A DNA stretch of 64,000 nucleotides from Mesorhizobium_K quangtriensis (GTDB lineage: Bacteria > Pseudomonadota > Alphaproteobacteria > Rhizobiales > Rhizobiaceae). The position numbers were made by a program, and so were the translations under genes. The stretch covers positions 124,001 through 188,000 of the forward strand of contig NZ_JBEBMF010000003.1 of the NCBI RefSeq assembly GCF_040081925.1. Direction: 5' to 3'. Of the stretch, positions 54,512-62,752 are shown piece by piece. Under the pieces are notes generated by a model, which saw only the letters and a list, made by a program, of their open reading frames with translations, searched no databases and was not told the DNA's origin. Numbering within the stretch: position 1 is the stretch's first letter; every line of letters begins with the position of its first letter.

Positions 54512-56464
54512 ATGCGCTTCGAACCCGCCTTTCTCGACGAGATACGCGACCGCGTGCCGATTTCATCGGTCATCGGTCAGCGCGTCTCGTGGGACAGGAA
54601 AAAGACCAACGCGTCGCGCGGCGACTACTGGGCCTGCTGCCCGTTCCATGGCGAGAAGAGCCCATCCTTCCATTGCGAGGACAAGAAGGGTCGCTACCAC
54701 TGCTTCGGCTGTGGGGTTACGGGCGACCATTTCCGGTTCCTGACCGAGCTCGAGGGCGTGAGCTTTCCCGAGGCGGTCGAGCGGATCGCGGGGATGGCGG
54801 GCGTGCCGATGCCGGCGCGCGACGAGCGGGCGGAGGCGCGCGAGAAAGAGCGCACCAGCCTGATCGACGTCATGGAACTGGCGACGAAGTTCTTCCAGGA
54901 CCAGTTGCAGTCGGCGGCCGGCGCGCGGGCAAGGGCTTATCTGCGCGATCGCGGCCTGACGCCGGCGACGCAGCAGTCGTTCCGTCTGGGCTACGCGCCC
55001 GAAAGCCGCAACGCGCTGAAGGAATTCCTGGCCTCTAAAGGCGTGGAAAAGGGACAGATCGAAGCCTGCGGGCTGGTCCGTCACGGTGACGATATTCCGG
55101 TGTCCTACGACTATTTCCGCGACCGGATCATGTTCCCGATCCCGGATTCGCGCGGTCGCATCATCGCCTTCGGCGGGCGGGCGCTGTCGCCGGACGCGCT
55201 GGCGAAATACATGAATTCGCCGGAAACCGAGCTCTTCCACAAGGGCAACGTGCTCTACAACTTCGCCCGCGCCCGCAAGGCGGTGGCGCGCGGGGCGACG
55301 GTGATCGCCGTCGAAGGCTACATGGACGTGATCGCGCTGGCGCAGGCCGGCTTCGAGAACGCCGTCGCGCCGCTGGGCACGGCGCTCACCGAAAACCAGA
55401 TGGAACTGCTGTGGCGCATGTCGGGCGAGCCGGTGCTCTGTTTTGATGGCGACGCGGCGGGGCTGAAAGCGGCGTGGCGCGCTGCCGACCTGATCCTGCC
55501 CACGATCCAGCCGGGCCGTACCGCCCGTTTCGCGCTGCTGCCCGAGGGCAAGGACCCCGACGATCTCGTCAAGGGCGATGGCGCGGACGCCTTCCGGCAG
55601 GTGCTGGAGGAAGCCAGGCCGCTCGCCGACCTATTGTGGATGCGCGAGACGCAGGGCGGCGTCTTCGATACGCCCGAGCGCAAGGCCGAGCTTGAAAAAA
55701 CCTTTCGTGAGATCACGGGACGCATCCGTGACGAGAATCTGCGCTTCCACTACGCGCAGGAGATGCGCGAGCGCGTGCAGACCTTTTTCGGCCGCGCCAG
55801 GCAGAAGCCGTTGCGCGCCGGCGAATGGGAAAAACGCAAGCCCGGCGCGCAGGGCCCGCAGGGGCAGGGCGGCCAGTTTGCCCATCCGGGCGCGGGCGCC
55901 AGTCGCTTCGCCGTGTCCGAAAGCCTTGCGCGCTCGGCTCTGGTGAAGCGTGGCGGCGGCGTCATGCCGCTGCGGGAGGCAGCGATCGTGGTGGCGCTCG
56001 TCAACCATCCCTCGCTGATCGACGAGAATTTCGAGCATACGGAGTTCCTCGAACTGTCTCATCCGGACCTTCGCCGGCTCCACGCCATCATCCTCGACGC
56101 GCTTGCCCACGACGCCGCCAACGACCGCACTGAGGTGCTCGCCCATATCGCGAGTGCCGGCCAGTCGGAGGTTTGGCAGCGTGCAATCGCGCTGATCCGC
56201 AAGGCACGGCTGTGGCCCGTGCTGGAAGAGGCGGCGGTGGACGACGCCCGCGATGCCTTCGCCCAGGCGCTGCACTTGCACCGCAGCGCCGGCACTCTAC
56301 ATAAGGAGCTCAAGGCGGCCGAGATGGCGCTCGCGACAGAACCGACAGACGAGAATTATCGTCATCTGGTCGAAATCCAGACCCAGTTCCGCGACGTCCA
56401 GGCCACTGAAGCACTGATCGAAGGGTTTGGGGTTTCGTCCGGAAGAGCGGGGCGCAGCTTCTGA
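54512..56464 (+). CDS. dnaG: DNA primase
   Basis: A 650-residue primase. The N-terminal zinc-binding domain has CCPFHGEKSPSF and CFGCGVTGDHFRF (about residues 41-70). The TOPRIM catalytic core has VIAVEGYMDVIALAQAGFEN with the conserved glutamate and FDGDAAGLKAAWR for metal binding. A Gly/Gln-rich linker near residue 450 (GPQGQGGQFAHPGAGA) leads to a C-terminal helicase-interaction domain. It makes RNA primers at the replication fork. It stands directly before rpoD, the classical macromolecular-synthesis arrangement, but with a 290-bp gap. Confidence 0.97.
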   Translation: MRFEPAFLDEIRDRVPISSVIGQRVSWDRKKTNASRGDYWACCPFHGEKSPSFHCEDKKGRYHCFGCGVTGDHFRFLTELEGVSFPEAVERIAGMAGVPMPARDERAEAREKERTSLIDVMELATKFFQDQLQSAAGARARAYLRDRGLTPATQQSFRLGYAPESRNALKEFLASKGVEKGQIEACGLVRHGDDIPVSYDYFRDRIMFPIPDSRGRIIAFGGRALSPDALAKYMNSPETELFHKGNVLYNFARARKAVARGATVIAVEGYMDVIALAQAGFENAVAPLGTALTENQMELLWRMSGEPVLCFDGDAAGLKAAWRAADLILPTIQPGRTARFALLPEGKDPDDLVKGDGADAFRQVLEEARPLADLLWMRETQGGVFDTPERKAELEKTFREITGRIRDENLRFHYAQEMRERVQTFFGRARQKPLRAGEWEKRKPGAQGPQGQGGQFAHPGAGASRFAVSESLARSALVKRGGGVMPLREAAIVVALVNHPSLIDENFEHTEFLELSHPDLRRLHAIILDALAHDAANDRTEVLAHIASAGQSEVWQRAIALIRKARLWPVLEEAAVDDARDAFAQALHLHRSAGTLHKELKAAEMALATEPTDENYRHLVEIQTQFRDVQATEALIEGFGVSSGRAGRSF

Positions 56465-56470
56465 GCATTT

Positions 56471-56543
56471 GATTCGCTTTTTTAACGCGAATCATGCGAG
56501 AGGCGCTTGACCTTTGGCGAGAATGCCTGAATCAGGTCGAATC
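56471..56543. promoter_or_regulatory. Cluster of four GANTC (CcrM) sites upstream of rpoD
   Basis: GATTC at 56471-56475 and GAATC at 56489-56493, 56529-56533 and 56539-56543. The first two also form the arms of a hairpin (GATTCGC / GCGAATC). TTGACC at 56508-56513 may be part of an rpoD promoter. Confidence 0.55.
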
Positions 56544-56581
56544 GAGACGTTAACCTGCGAAAGGCCGCGCACGAATTAATG

Positions 56582-56597
56582 CGGAATTGTAATGCGG
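56582..56597 (+). promoter_or_regulatory. 16-base motif shared with the RcnB-like promoter region (copy 2)
   Basis: CGGAATTGTAATGCGG, exact copy of 53908-53923, about 160 bp upstream of the rpoD start. On the other strand CGCATTA occurs twice around it, a possible direct-repeat recognition pattern. Confidence 0.5.
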
Positions 56598-56754
56598 CAA
56601 GGTGGACGGAAACGGGTATCCGCCCCATTTCACGGTGTTGATCGGTAGCTAGGATACGTACGGAGACTGGCTCGAAAACGGGTTGGCGAGTACGAAAATT
56701 GTATCCGGTGCGGGCGTTCGGGGGTGCCCGGGACCGTTTGGAGAAGCTGAAAGC

Positions 56755-58794
56755 ATGGCGACAAAGACAAAGGCGAAGGAAAAGGAAGAGGCTGAGACCG
56801 AGCGCGAAGGCGCAACCGATGGTCCGCTGCTCGACCTTTCCGATGACGCCGTCAAGAAGATGATCAAGGCCGCCAAGAAGCGCGGTTACGTCACCATGGA
56901 CGAACTGAACTCGGTGCTGCCGTCGGAGGAAGTGACCTCCGAGCAGATCGAGGACACCATGTCGATGCTGTCCGACATGGGCATCAATGTCGTCGAGGAC
57001 GACGAGAACGCCGAGGAAGGCGAAGCCGAGGCTGCGCCCGCCGCCGATGCCGACGAGGACGCCAACGAGCTTGCCGAGCAGACCGGCACCGCCGTTGCAG
57101 CCGTCGCCAAGAAGGAGCCGACGGACCGCACCGACGACCCTGTGCGCATGTATCTGCGCGAGATGGGTTCGGTGGAGCTTCTGTCGCGTGAGGGCGAAAT
57201 CGCCATCGCCAAGCGCATCGAGGCTGGCCGCGAGACGATGATCGCAGGTCTCTGCGAGAGCCCGCTCACCTTCCAGGCCATCATCATCTGGCGCGACGAG
57301 CTCAACGAAGCAAAAATCCTGCTGCGCGAGATCATCGACCTCGAAGCGACCTATGCCGGCCCCGAGGCCAAGCAGGCGCCGGTCGTGGCGCCGCGCGAGG
57401 AAGAGGCCAAGCCCGAGGAAAAGCCGCGCGGCCGCCAGGCGTCCCGCGACGACGACGACATCACCAATGTCGGCGGGGACACCCGTGGCCTCGAAGAGGA
57501 AGAAGACGACGAGGACGAGGCAAACCTGTCGCTTGCCGCGATGGAGGCCGAGCTTCGCCCGCAGGTGATGGAGACGCTCGACGTCATCGCCGACACCTAC
57601 AAGAAGCTGCGCAAGCTGCAGGACCAGCAGGTCGAGAACCGGCTGGCTGCCTCCGGCACGCTGTCGCCAAGCCAGGAGCGCCGCTACAAGGAGCTGAAGG
57701 ACAATCTCATCAAGGCGGTGAAGTCCTTGTCGCTCAACCAGGCGCGCATCGAGGCGCTGGTCGAGCAACTTTACGACATCAACAAGCGCCTTGTGCAGAA
57801 CGAAGGCAAGCTGCTGCGCCTCGCCGAAAGCTACGGCGTCAAGCGCGACGCCTTCCTCGAGCATTACCAGGGCTCGGAACTCGACCCGAACTGGATCAAG
57901 TCGATCTCCAACCTTTCGGCCAAGGGCTGGAAGGAGTTCACCAAGAACGAGAAGGAGACGATCAAGACGATCCGCGCCGAGATCCAGAGCCTTGCCACCG
58001 AGACTGCGATCTCGATCCTCGAATTCCGCAAGATCGTGAACCAGGTGCAGAAGGGCGAACGCGAGGCGGCGATCGCCAAGAAGGAGATGGTGGAGGCCAA
58101 CCTGCGCCTCGTGATCTCCATCGCGAAGAAGTACACGAACCGCGGCCTGCAGTTCCTTGATTTGATTCAGGAAGGCAACATCGGCCTGATGAAGGCGGTC
58201 GACAAGTTCGAGTATCGTCGTGGCTACAAGTTCTCGACCTATGCGACTTGGTGGATCAGGCAGGCGATCACGCGTTCGATCGCCGACCAGGCCCGCACGA
58301 TCCGCATTCCGGTGCACATGATCGAGACGATCAACAAGATCGTTCGTACCTCGCGCCAGATGCTGCACGAGATCGGCCGCGAGCCGACGCCGGAGGAATT
58401 GGCCGAGAAACTCGCCATGCCACTCGAAAAGGTGCGCAAGGTGCTGAAGATCGCCAAGGAGCCGATCTCGCTCGAAACGCCTGTCGGCGACGAGGAGGAC
58501 AGCCACCTCGGAGACTTCATCGAGGACAAGATGGCGATCCTGCCGATCGACGCGGCGATCCAGGCCAATCTGCGCGAGACGACGACGCGCGTGCTGGCCT
58601 CGCTTACGCCGCGCGAAGAACGCGTGCTGCGCATGCGCTTCGGCATCGGCATGAACACCGACCACACGCTCGAGGAAGTCGGCCAGCAGTTCTCGGTTAC
58701 CCGCGAACGTATCCGCCAGATCGAGGCCAAGGCGCTGCGAAAGCTTAAGCACCCAAGCCGGTCGCGCAAACTGCGCAGCTTCCTGGATAGCTGA
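56755..58794 (+). CDS. rpoD: RNA polymerase primary sigma factor RpoD (sigma-70)
   Basis: A 679-residue sigma factor. Region 1.1 is at the N-terminus (LLDLSDDAVKKMIKAAKKRG). Region 1.2 is at DPVRMYLREMGSVELLSREG. An acidic non-conserved insert follows at about 200-265 (EEEEDDEDEANLS). Regions 2.1-2.4 include LRLVISIAKKYTNRGLQFLD, LIQEGNIGLMKAVDKFEYRR and FSTYATWWIRQAITRSIADQ for -10 recognition. Region 4.2 is LEEVGQQFSVTRERIRQIEA for -35 binding. ATG 56755 follows TTGGAGAAG. It is last in the dnaG-rpoD pair and ends at a strong terminator. Confidence 0.98.
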   Translation: MATKTKAKEKEEAETEREGATDGPLLDLSDDAVKKMIKAAKKRGYVTMDELNSVLPSEEVTSEQIEDTMSMLSDMGINVVEDDENAEEGEAEAAPAADADEDANELAEQTGTAVAAVAKKEPTDRTDDPVRMYLREMGSVELLSREGEIAIAKRIEAGRETMIAGLCESPLTFQAIIIWRDELNEAKILLREIIDLEATYAGPEAKQAPVVAPREEEAKPEEKPRGRQASRDDDDITNVGGDTRGLEEEEDDEDEANLSLAAMEAELRPQVMETLDVIADTYKKLRKLQDQQVENRLAASGTLSPSQERRYKELKDNLIKAVKSLSLNQARIEALVEQLYDINKRLVQNEGKLLRLAESYGVKRDAFLEHYQGSELDPNWIKSISNLSAKGWKEFTKNEKETIKTIRAEIQSLATETAISILEFRKIVNQVQKGEREAAIAKKEMVEANLRLVISIAKKYTNRGLQFLDLIQEGNIGLMKAVDKFEYRRGYKFSTYATWWIRQAITRSIADQARTIRIPVHMIETINKIVRTSRQMLHEIGREPTPEELAEKLAMPLEKVRKVLKIAKEPISLETPVGDEEDSHLGDFIEDKMAILPIDAAIQANLRETTTRVLASLTPREERVLRMRFGIGMNTDHTLEEVGQQFSVTRERIRQIEAKALRKLKHPSRSRKLRSFLDS

Positions 58795-58796
58795 GA

Positions 58797-58825
58797 CAAA
58801 AAAGCCCGGCGCTGCTGGGCTTTTT
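58797..58825 (+). terminator. Intrinsic terminator of rpoD
   Basis: Stem AGCCCGGC / GCTGGGCT with one G-U pair and a GCT loop, preceded by AAAAAA and followed by TTTTT. The next gene starts 19 bp later. Confidence 0.9.
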
Positions 58826-58843
58826 CGCTTTTGGATACTCGAA

Positions 58844-59212
58844 TTGCTGACCGTCTGGTACAACACCCGCTGTCCGGTCTGCGACGCCGGCATCAGCCGT
58901 CAGAAGAGGCGGCTGATCGAAGCTGTGAAGGCGGGGCGGATCGAATTTCGCGACATCAACCTTGAGCCGGAGGCGCTGGCGCGGTTCGGAGTCACCCTGG
59001 AGGACATCAGGCGCAGGCTTCACGCGACCGACGGCGGAGGCAAGTTGCTGGTCGGGGCCGATGTCGCCATCGCGGTGTGGCGAGCGACACCGGGAGAGGG
59101 GTGGCTGGCGACGCTCGTCGGAAACCCTATAGCGCTGCCGGTCACGCGCTTTACCTATGACCGTTTCGCCGACCTGCTCTATGCTTGGAACCGTCGCAAC
59201 GGGCGCTGGTAG
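58844..59212 (+). CDS. DCC-family thiol-disulfide oxidoreductase-like protein (DUF393)
   Basis: A 122-residue protein with the DUF393 pattern: WYNTRCPVCDAGISRQKRRL with a CPVC redox pair near residue 10, then FRDINLEPEALARFGVTLED and FTYDRFADLLYAWNRRNGRW. The family is predicted to have thioredoxin-like redox activity; no partner is known. The start is TTG 58844, just beyond the rpoD terminator; no ATG is available that keeps the cysteine pair near the N-terminus, and the ribosome-binding site is weak. Confidence 0.8.
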   Translation: MLTVWYNTRCPVCDAGISRQKRRLIEAVKAGRIEFRDINLEPEALARFGVTLEDIRRRLHATDGGGKLLVGADVAIAVWRATPGEGWLATLVGNPIALPVTRFTYDRFADLLYAWNRRNGRW

Positions 59213-59309
59213 CCCCGCAACTGACCGCGAGCGATCTCACTCTCTTGCAATTCCGCATCAAGATTATGACAGCGTTGAAGGTCACTCCTGTTGGGCCTAG
59301 GGTCTGACG

Positions 59310-59729
59310 ATGCCGCAGAAATCGCTGACAGTGCCGACCGGGGGGCAGGGCCTATACGAAATTACCTCAGAAGCTGGGTCGTTCGTGCGCGGGGCCGGCG
59401 TGGACGTCGGGCTGCTGACGCTCTTCGTGCGGCACACATCGTGCTCGCTGTTGATCCAAGAGAATGCCGACCCGGACGTGCGGCGCGACCTCGACCAGTT
59501 TTTCCGCCGCCTCGTGCCGCCGGCCGACGATCCCTCCATGCGTTATCTCGTCCATCGCGACGAAGGGGCCGATGACATGCCCGCGCATATCAAGGCGGCG
59601 CTGACGGCGACCTCGCTCTCCATTCCGATAACGGGCGGCCGGCTGGCGCTCGGCACATGGCAGGGCATCTACCTGTTCGAGCATCGCGACGCGCCGCATC
59701 GCCGCGAGATCGTGCTGCATCTCGCCTGA
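59310..59729 (+). CDS. YjbQ family protein (UPF0047, secondary thiamine-phosphate synthase-like)
   Basis: A 139-residue single-domain protein. Signatures are LTLFVRHTSCSLLIQENADPD (including the conserved His and Ser) and LGTWQGIYLFEHRDAPHRRE at the C-terminus, typical of the YjbQ/UPF0047 fold. E. coli YjbQ has weak thiamine-phosphate synthase activity; the true function is unsettled. ATG 59310 is the first in-frame start and gives the usual family length. It is an isolated gene. Confidence 0.92.
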   Translation: MPQKSLTVPTGGQGLYEITSEAGSFVRGAGVDVGLLTLFVRHTSCSLLIQENADPDVRRDLDQFFRRLVPPADDPSMRYLVHRDEGADDMPAHIKAALTATSLSIPITGGRLALGTWQGIYLFEHRDAPHRREIVLHLA

Positions 59730-59811
59730 CAGATCGGATTTTGACCGCGAGGGTCGACGCGCGCCGCCGGAAGCACTACGTATCGACCTGACAATCAGGG
59801 ACGGGAGCGCG

Positions 59812-60105
59812 ATGTCTTTCCTCAAGCGACTTTTCGGCGGTGGCGGTGCGAGCGAGGCGTCCGAGCCCAAATCGGCCAAGCAGATCGAGCATAAGGGCTT
59901 CACGATCGTCGCCACGCCCTACAAGAGCGACGGGCAGTACCAGACCTGCGGCGTCGTCTCGAAGGAGATCGATGGCGTCGTGAAGGAGCACAAGTTCGTG
60001 CGCGCAGACCGCTTCGCTGGCTTCGACGACGCGGTCGACGTGTCGATCCGCAAGGGGCAGCAGATCGTCGACGAGCAGGGCGATCGCGTCTTCGGCCAGG
60101 GTTGA
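59812..60105 (+). CDS. HlyU family protein
   Basis: A 97-residue protein beginning MSFLKRLFGGGGASEASEPK, then the conserved HlyU segment IEHKGFTIVATPYKSDGQYQ, CGVVSKEIDGVVKEHKFVRA and DRFAGFDDAVDVSIRKGQQI. PF10115 members are named after a Vibrio haemolysin regulator, but rhizobial members are small proteins without a helix-turn-helix and their function is unknown. It converges on the frameshifted DUF2259 gene. Confidence 0.85.
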   Translation: MSFLKRLFGGGGASEASEPKSAKQIEHKGFTIVATPYKSDGQYQTCGVVSKEIDGVVKEHKFVRADRFAGFDDAVDVSIRKGQQIVDEQGDRVFGQG

Positions 60106-60148
60106 ATCGGAATCTGCGCGGCCCCGGCCAACCTGCTGCCTTGAAAGA

Positions 60149-61017
60149 CTATTTCGGTTCGGGAAGCGGCAGGAACAGCGTATGCCAGCGCGCCGCGTCG
60201 GCATGTGATTGCCATGCCTGCGCCAGCAGCATGATCACGACGGCCGGCGACTCTGGGTCCATCACAGCCGGCGCCACGATATCGGAGAGCCAGATGCCGG
60301 CCGCGCGCTGCCGGCGGGCACAGGCAGCAGGAAATCGGTCGAGCCGCTCGCCAGTTCCTTTTCCTCCGGCCAGTTCTGGGAGGCCCTTACGCGGAATATC
60401 ACCTGGCGCTGGCGCGCCGGCAGCGCGGCCTCATGGCAGTCCTGCGGCTCGGGAGCCGCTTCCGTTTCGAGCCGATAGACGAACTGCAGGTCCGGGATCC
60501 CGCCGGGCAAAGTGGGGTAGACCACGAATTCCAGCGGATCGGTCGAGGAAGAGCGCTGGGTCAACGGCATCCCTGCGATGCGGCGCCAGTCGGTGCCCAT
60601 GCCAAGCGACGCAAGCCGGGGTTCGGCTGCCTGCCGGACGAGGCGTCTCAGGCCAGCAAGGTCGGGCGCGCCCTCGGGCGATATCAGGCTGTCGAGATCG
60701 GCCTCGAAGCCACCGACCTTGGCGGGAAACTGGTCGTCGATGGTTTCCGGCACGACGCCGAACGGGAAGCCGGGCGCTTCGGCCATGCCCTTGCTGTCTA
60801 CCACATGGATTGCGGAGACCAGCGCATCGCTGACGATGTCGTAGCCATATTCCTCCCAGGCGAAGTAGCGTCCGTCCGCCGAGAAGCCGATGATCGCGGC
60901 GTCGGGGGCGTCCGTTTGTTCGCGGGCGAGGGCGGGCGAGAACGGCAGCATGAAGAAGATCATGGCTGCGAGAAGACGTGTCATCGCGAAAATCCGGTTC
61001 ATGTCCGAGCTGCTCAT
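60149..61017 (-). pseudogene. DUF2259 exported protein, frameshifted near its 3' end
   Basis: The first 240 codons encode an exported protein: signal peptide LLAAMIFFMLPFSPALARE and the DUF2259 motif IIGFSADGRYFAWEEYGYD. After LLPVPAG the frame runs into an early stop at 60262. One base further in phase, the sequence continues as GIWLSDIVAPAVMDPESPAV and ends LPLPEPK at TAG 60149-60151, which is how the family normally ends. Restoring one G in the GCGCGGCCGG run near 60300-60310 rejoins the frames. This is either a real mutation or a sequencing error. The start overlaps the tetR stop (ATGA), so the two are coupled. Confidence 0.78.
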
Positions 61018-61616
61018 TTTGCCGACTGGGCCAGCCCATCGATAATGGCATGGAGCGCGGTAAGATAGTCGTCGGTCGGCGAGCCTGCCTCGATCGCGAG
61101 TGCCGCCCTGTCGAAGGCCGCGCCGAGTAGTTCAGCCAATGGCTCGACGGGCAGCCGCCTGATCAAACCGGCATCCATCATCGCGGCCAGCCCTTCGCGC
61201 AGCGTGCGGTTGCCGTGGCGCAAATCCATCTCGTCGAGTGCGGCGCGCCCAAGCACCGCCGGCCCGTCGAGCAGCAGCAGGCGCGTGCGGCCGGGAACGC
61301 GCATGGCGGTGAAGTAGGCGTCCGAGCCGGCGAGGAGGGCGATGCCGGGGTTTTCGTCGAATCGTTCGGCGGCGCGCTCGATTTCCGCCGCGACCGCCTT
61401 CGCCTCCATCTCCACCACCGCGCGGAACAGCGCCTGCTTGTCGGCGAAGTGATGGTACAGCGCGCCGCGTGTCACCCCTGCTGCCGCGACGATCTCCGGC
61501 GTCCCGGTCTCGGCATAGGATTTTTCGGTGAAGAGTTTGCGCGCAGCGGCGATCAGGTCAGCTCGGGTGGCGTCGGTACGATCCTTGTTGGAACGGCGTG
61601 TTTTTGTCGCTTGCAT
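61014..61616 (-). CDS. TetR-family transcriptional regulator
   Basis: A 200-residue repressor. The helix-turn-helix is residues about 15-60 (TRADLIAAARKLFTEKSYAE, TGTPEIVAAAGVTRGALYHH, FADKQALFRAVVE). The C-terminal ligand domain is less conserved; RLLLLDGPAVLGRAALDEMD is typical of the TetR_C group found in rhizobia. Two inverted repeats at and just upstream of its start suggest autoregulation and control of the divergent VOC gene. It is co-transcribed with the DUF2259 gene. Confidence 0.9.
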   Translation of the reverse strand: MQATKTRRSNKDRTDATRADLIAAARKLFTEKSYAETGTPEIVAAAGVTRGALYHHFADKQALFRAVVEMEAKAVAAEIERAAERFDENPGIALLAGSDAYFTAMRVPGRTRLLLLDGPAVLGRAALDEMDLRHGNRTLREGLAAMMDAGLIRRLPVEPLAELLGAAFDRAALAIEAGSPTDDYLTALHAIIDGLAQSAK

Positions 61617-61661
61617 ACATGCAGCCTGTATGTTAATTCAGGATACATACAGATTGTATGT
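61614..61661. promoter_or_regulatory. TetR operators between tetR and the VOC gene
   Basis: ACATACA-GAT-TGTATGT is a perfect 7-3-7 palindrome at 61645-61661. CATACA ... TGTATG at 61614-61632 repeats the same half-sites and covers the tetR start codon. Together they fit a two-operator divergent control region. Confidence 0.75.
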
Positions 61662-61684
61662 TAATGCAGAGAGGAAGAAAAGCC

Positions 61685-62110
61685 ATGAAAACGACCAGTT
61701 ACTATCCCGTCCTGATGGTCGACGATGTCTATCCAGCCGCCGCCTTCTATGTCCAGCACTTCGGTTTCAGGCCTCTGTTCGAAAGCGACTGGTACGTTCA
61801 CCTCCAGTCGGCCGACGATGAAAATGTCAATCTGGCCATCCTGCAGGGCGACCACGAGACGATCCCGCCGGAGGGCAGGGGCCGCGCGGCAGGCGTGCTT
61901 ATCAATTTCGAGGTCGAGGATCCGGACGCGCTTTACGAGAAGGTGCAGGCGGCCGGCCTGCCGATCCTGCGCACCTTGCGTGACGAGCCGTTCGGCCAGC
62001 GCCATTTCATCACGCGAGACCCGAACGGCGTGCTGATCGACGTCATCAAGCCGATCCCGCCGAGCGAGGAGTTTCTTGCCCAGTTCGCGCCGGAAGCGGT
62101 TGGCAAATGA
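61685..62110 (+). CDS. VOC-family (glyoxalase/bleomycin-resistance-like) protein
   Basis: A 141-residue protein with paired beta-alpha-beta-beta-beta modules: YPVLMVDDVYPAAAFYVQHF and the second half DPDALYEKVQAAGLPILRTL, FGQRHFITRDPNGVLIDVIK. The metal ligands typical of glyoxalase I are only partly visible (the second-module Glu position is Asp), so ligand binding or sequestration is as likely as catalysis. ATG 61685 follows GAGAGGAAG. Predicted to be repressed by the divergent TetR regulator. Confidence 0.87.
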   Translation: MKTTSYYPVLMVDDVYPAAAFYVQHFGFRPLFESDWYVHLQSADDENVNLAILQGDHETIPPEGRGRAAGVLINFEVEDPDALYEKVQAAGLPILRTLRDEPFGQRHFITRDPNGVLIDVIKPIPPSEEFLAQFAPEAVGK

Positions 62111-62650
62111 TCATTGCGGAGAGGCGGGCTTCTCGGCCACCGCCTTCAGCTTCTCCAGTCCCTGCTCGTACTCCGGGCCGATGCGACCTTCGTAGAGCAG
62201 GCCGAACCAGCGGGCGGGAACGCCGATGAGATCGGTGGCGAAGGTCCAGGTGACGTTGGTTCCGGCGGTGGTTGGCACCAGCACGAAGCCGGACAGCCAC
62301 CGCTCCCGTCCGGCAATGGTACGAAAGCCGACTTCGCCAGGCGGGGAGTAAGCCACGATGGTCGTCGCGCCGCTTCCGACTTCCGGATTGTCGGATTGCC
62401 AGGCCAGCCTCTGCCCGAGCCCGCTTTCGGTGCCCTCGAAAGCGTAGCTGATCTTCCCTTCCATCTCCGCCTTCGGCCAGAAGTCGTTGAAGCGCCGCAG
62501 GTCGCCGACGATCGCAAAGACCTGCTCGGGTGGGGCTGCGATGTCGATCGAGCGCGAGACCTTCGCCTGCGACGGCAACAGGAAAGAGCCGCCGACGAGG
62601 ACGATGGCGAAGGCCGAAATCCAGTAAAGTACTCGCTTCAATGTCAGCAT
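62111..62650 (-). CDS. SRPBCC family protein with N-terminal membrane anchor
   Basis: A 179-residue protein. One hydrophobic helix at residues 3-22 (TLKRVLYWISAFAIVLVGGS) is followed by a START/SRPBCC lipid-binding fold: SRSIDIAAPPEQVFAIVGDL, RFNDFWPKAEMEGKISYAFE, SGFVLVPTTAGTNVTWTF. It resembles polyketide cyclase/dehydrase-type proteins and would bind a hydrophobic ligand at the periplasmic face. ATG 62650 is preceded by GGGGGAGCC. Its stop lies next to that of the convergent VOC gene. Confidence 0.82.
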   Translation of the reverse strand: MLTLKRVLYWISAFAIVLVGGSFLLPSQAKVSRSIDIAAPPEQVFAIVGDLRRFNDFWPKAEMEGKISYAFEGTESGLGQRLAWQSDNPEVGSGATTIVAYSPPGEVGFRTIAGRERWLSGFVLVPTTAGTNVTWTFATDLIGVPARWFGLLYEGRIGPEYEQGLEKLKAVAEKPASPQ

Positions 62651-62752
62651 GCCCGGCTCCCCCTGCCTCGCTGACCGCAACTCTGACCGCGCTCAATCCA
62701 CGCTGCCAGCACTTCGACTATGCGCGCCTGCCCTTGTGTCAGGCTGACCGCG

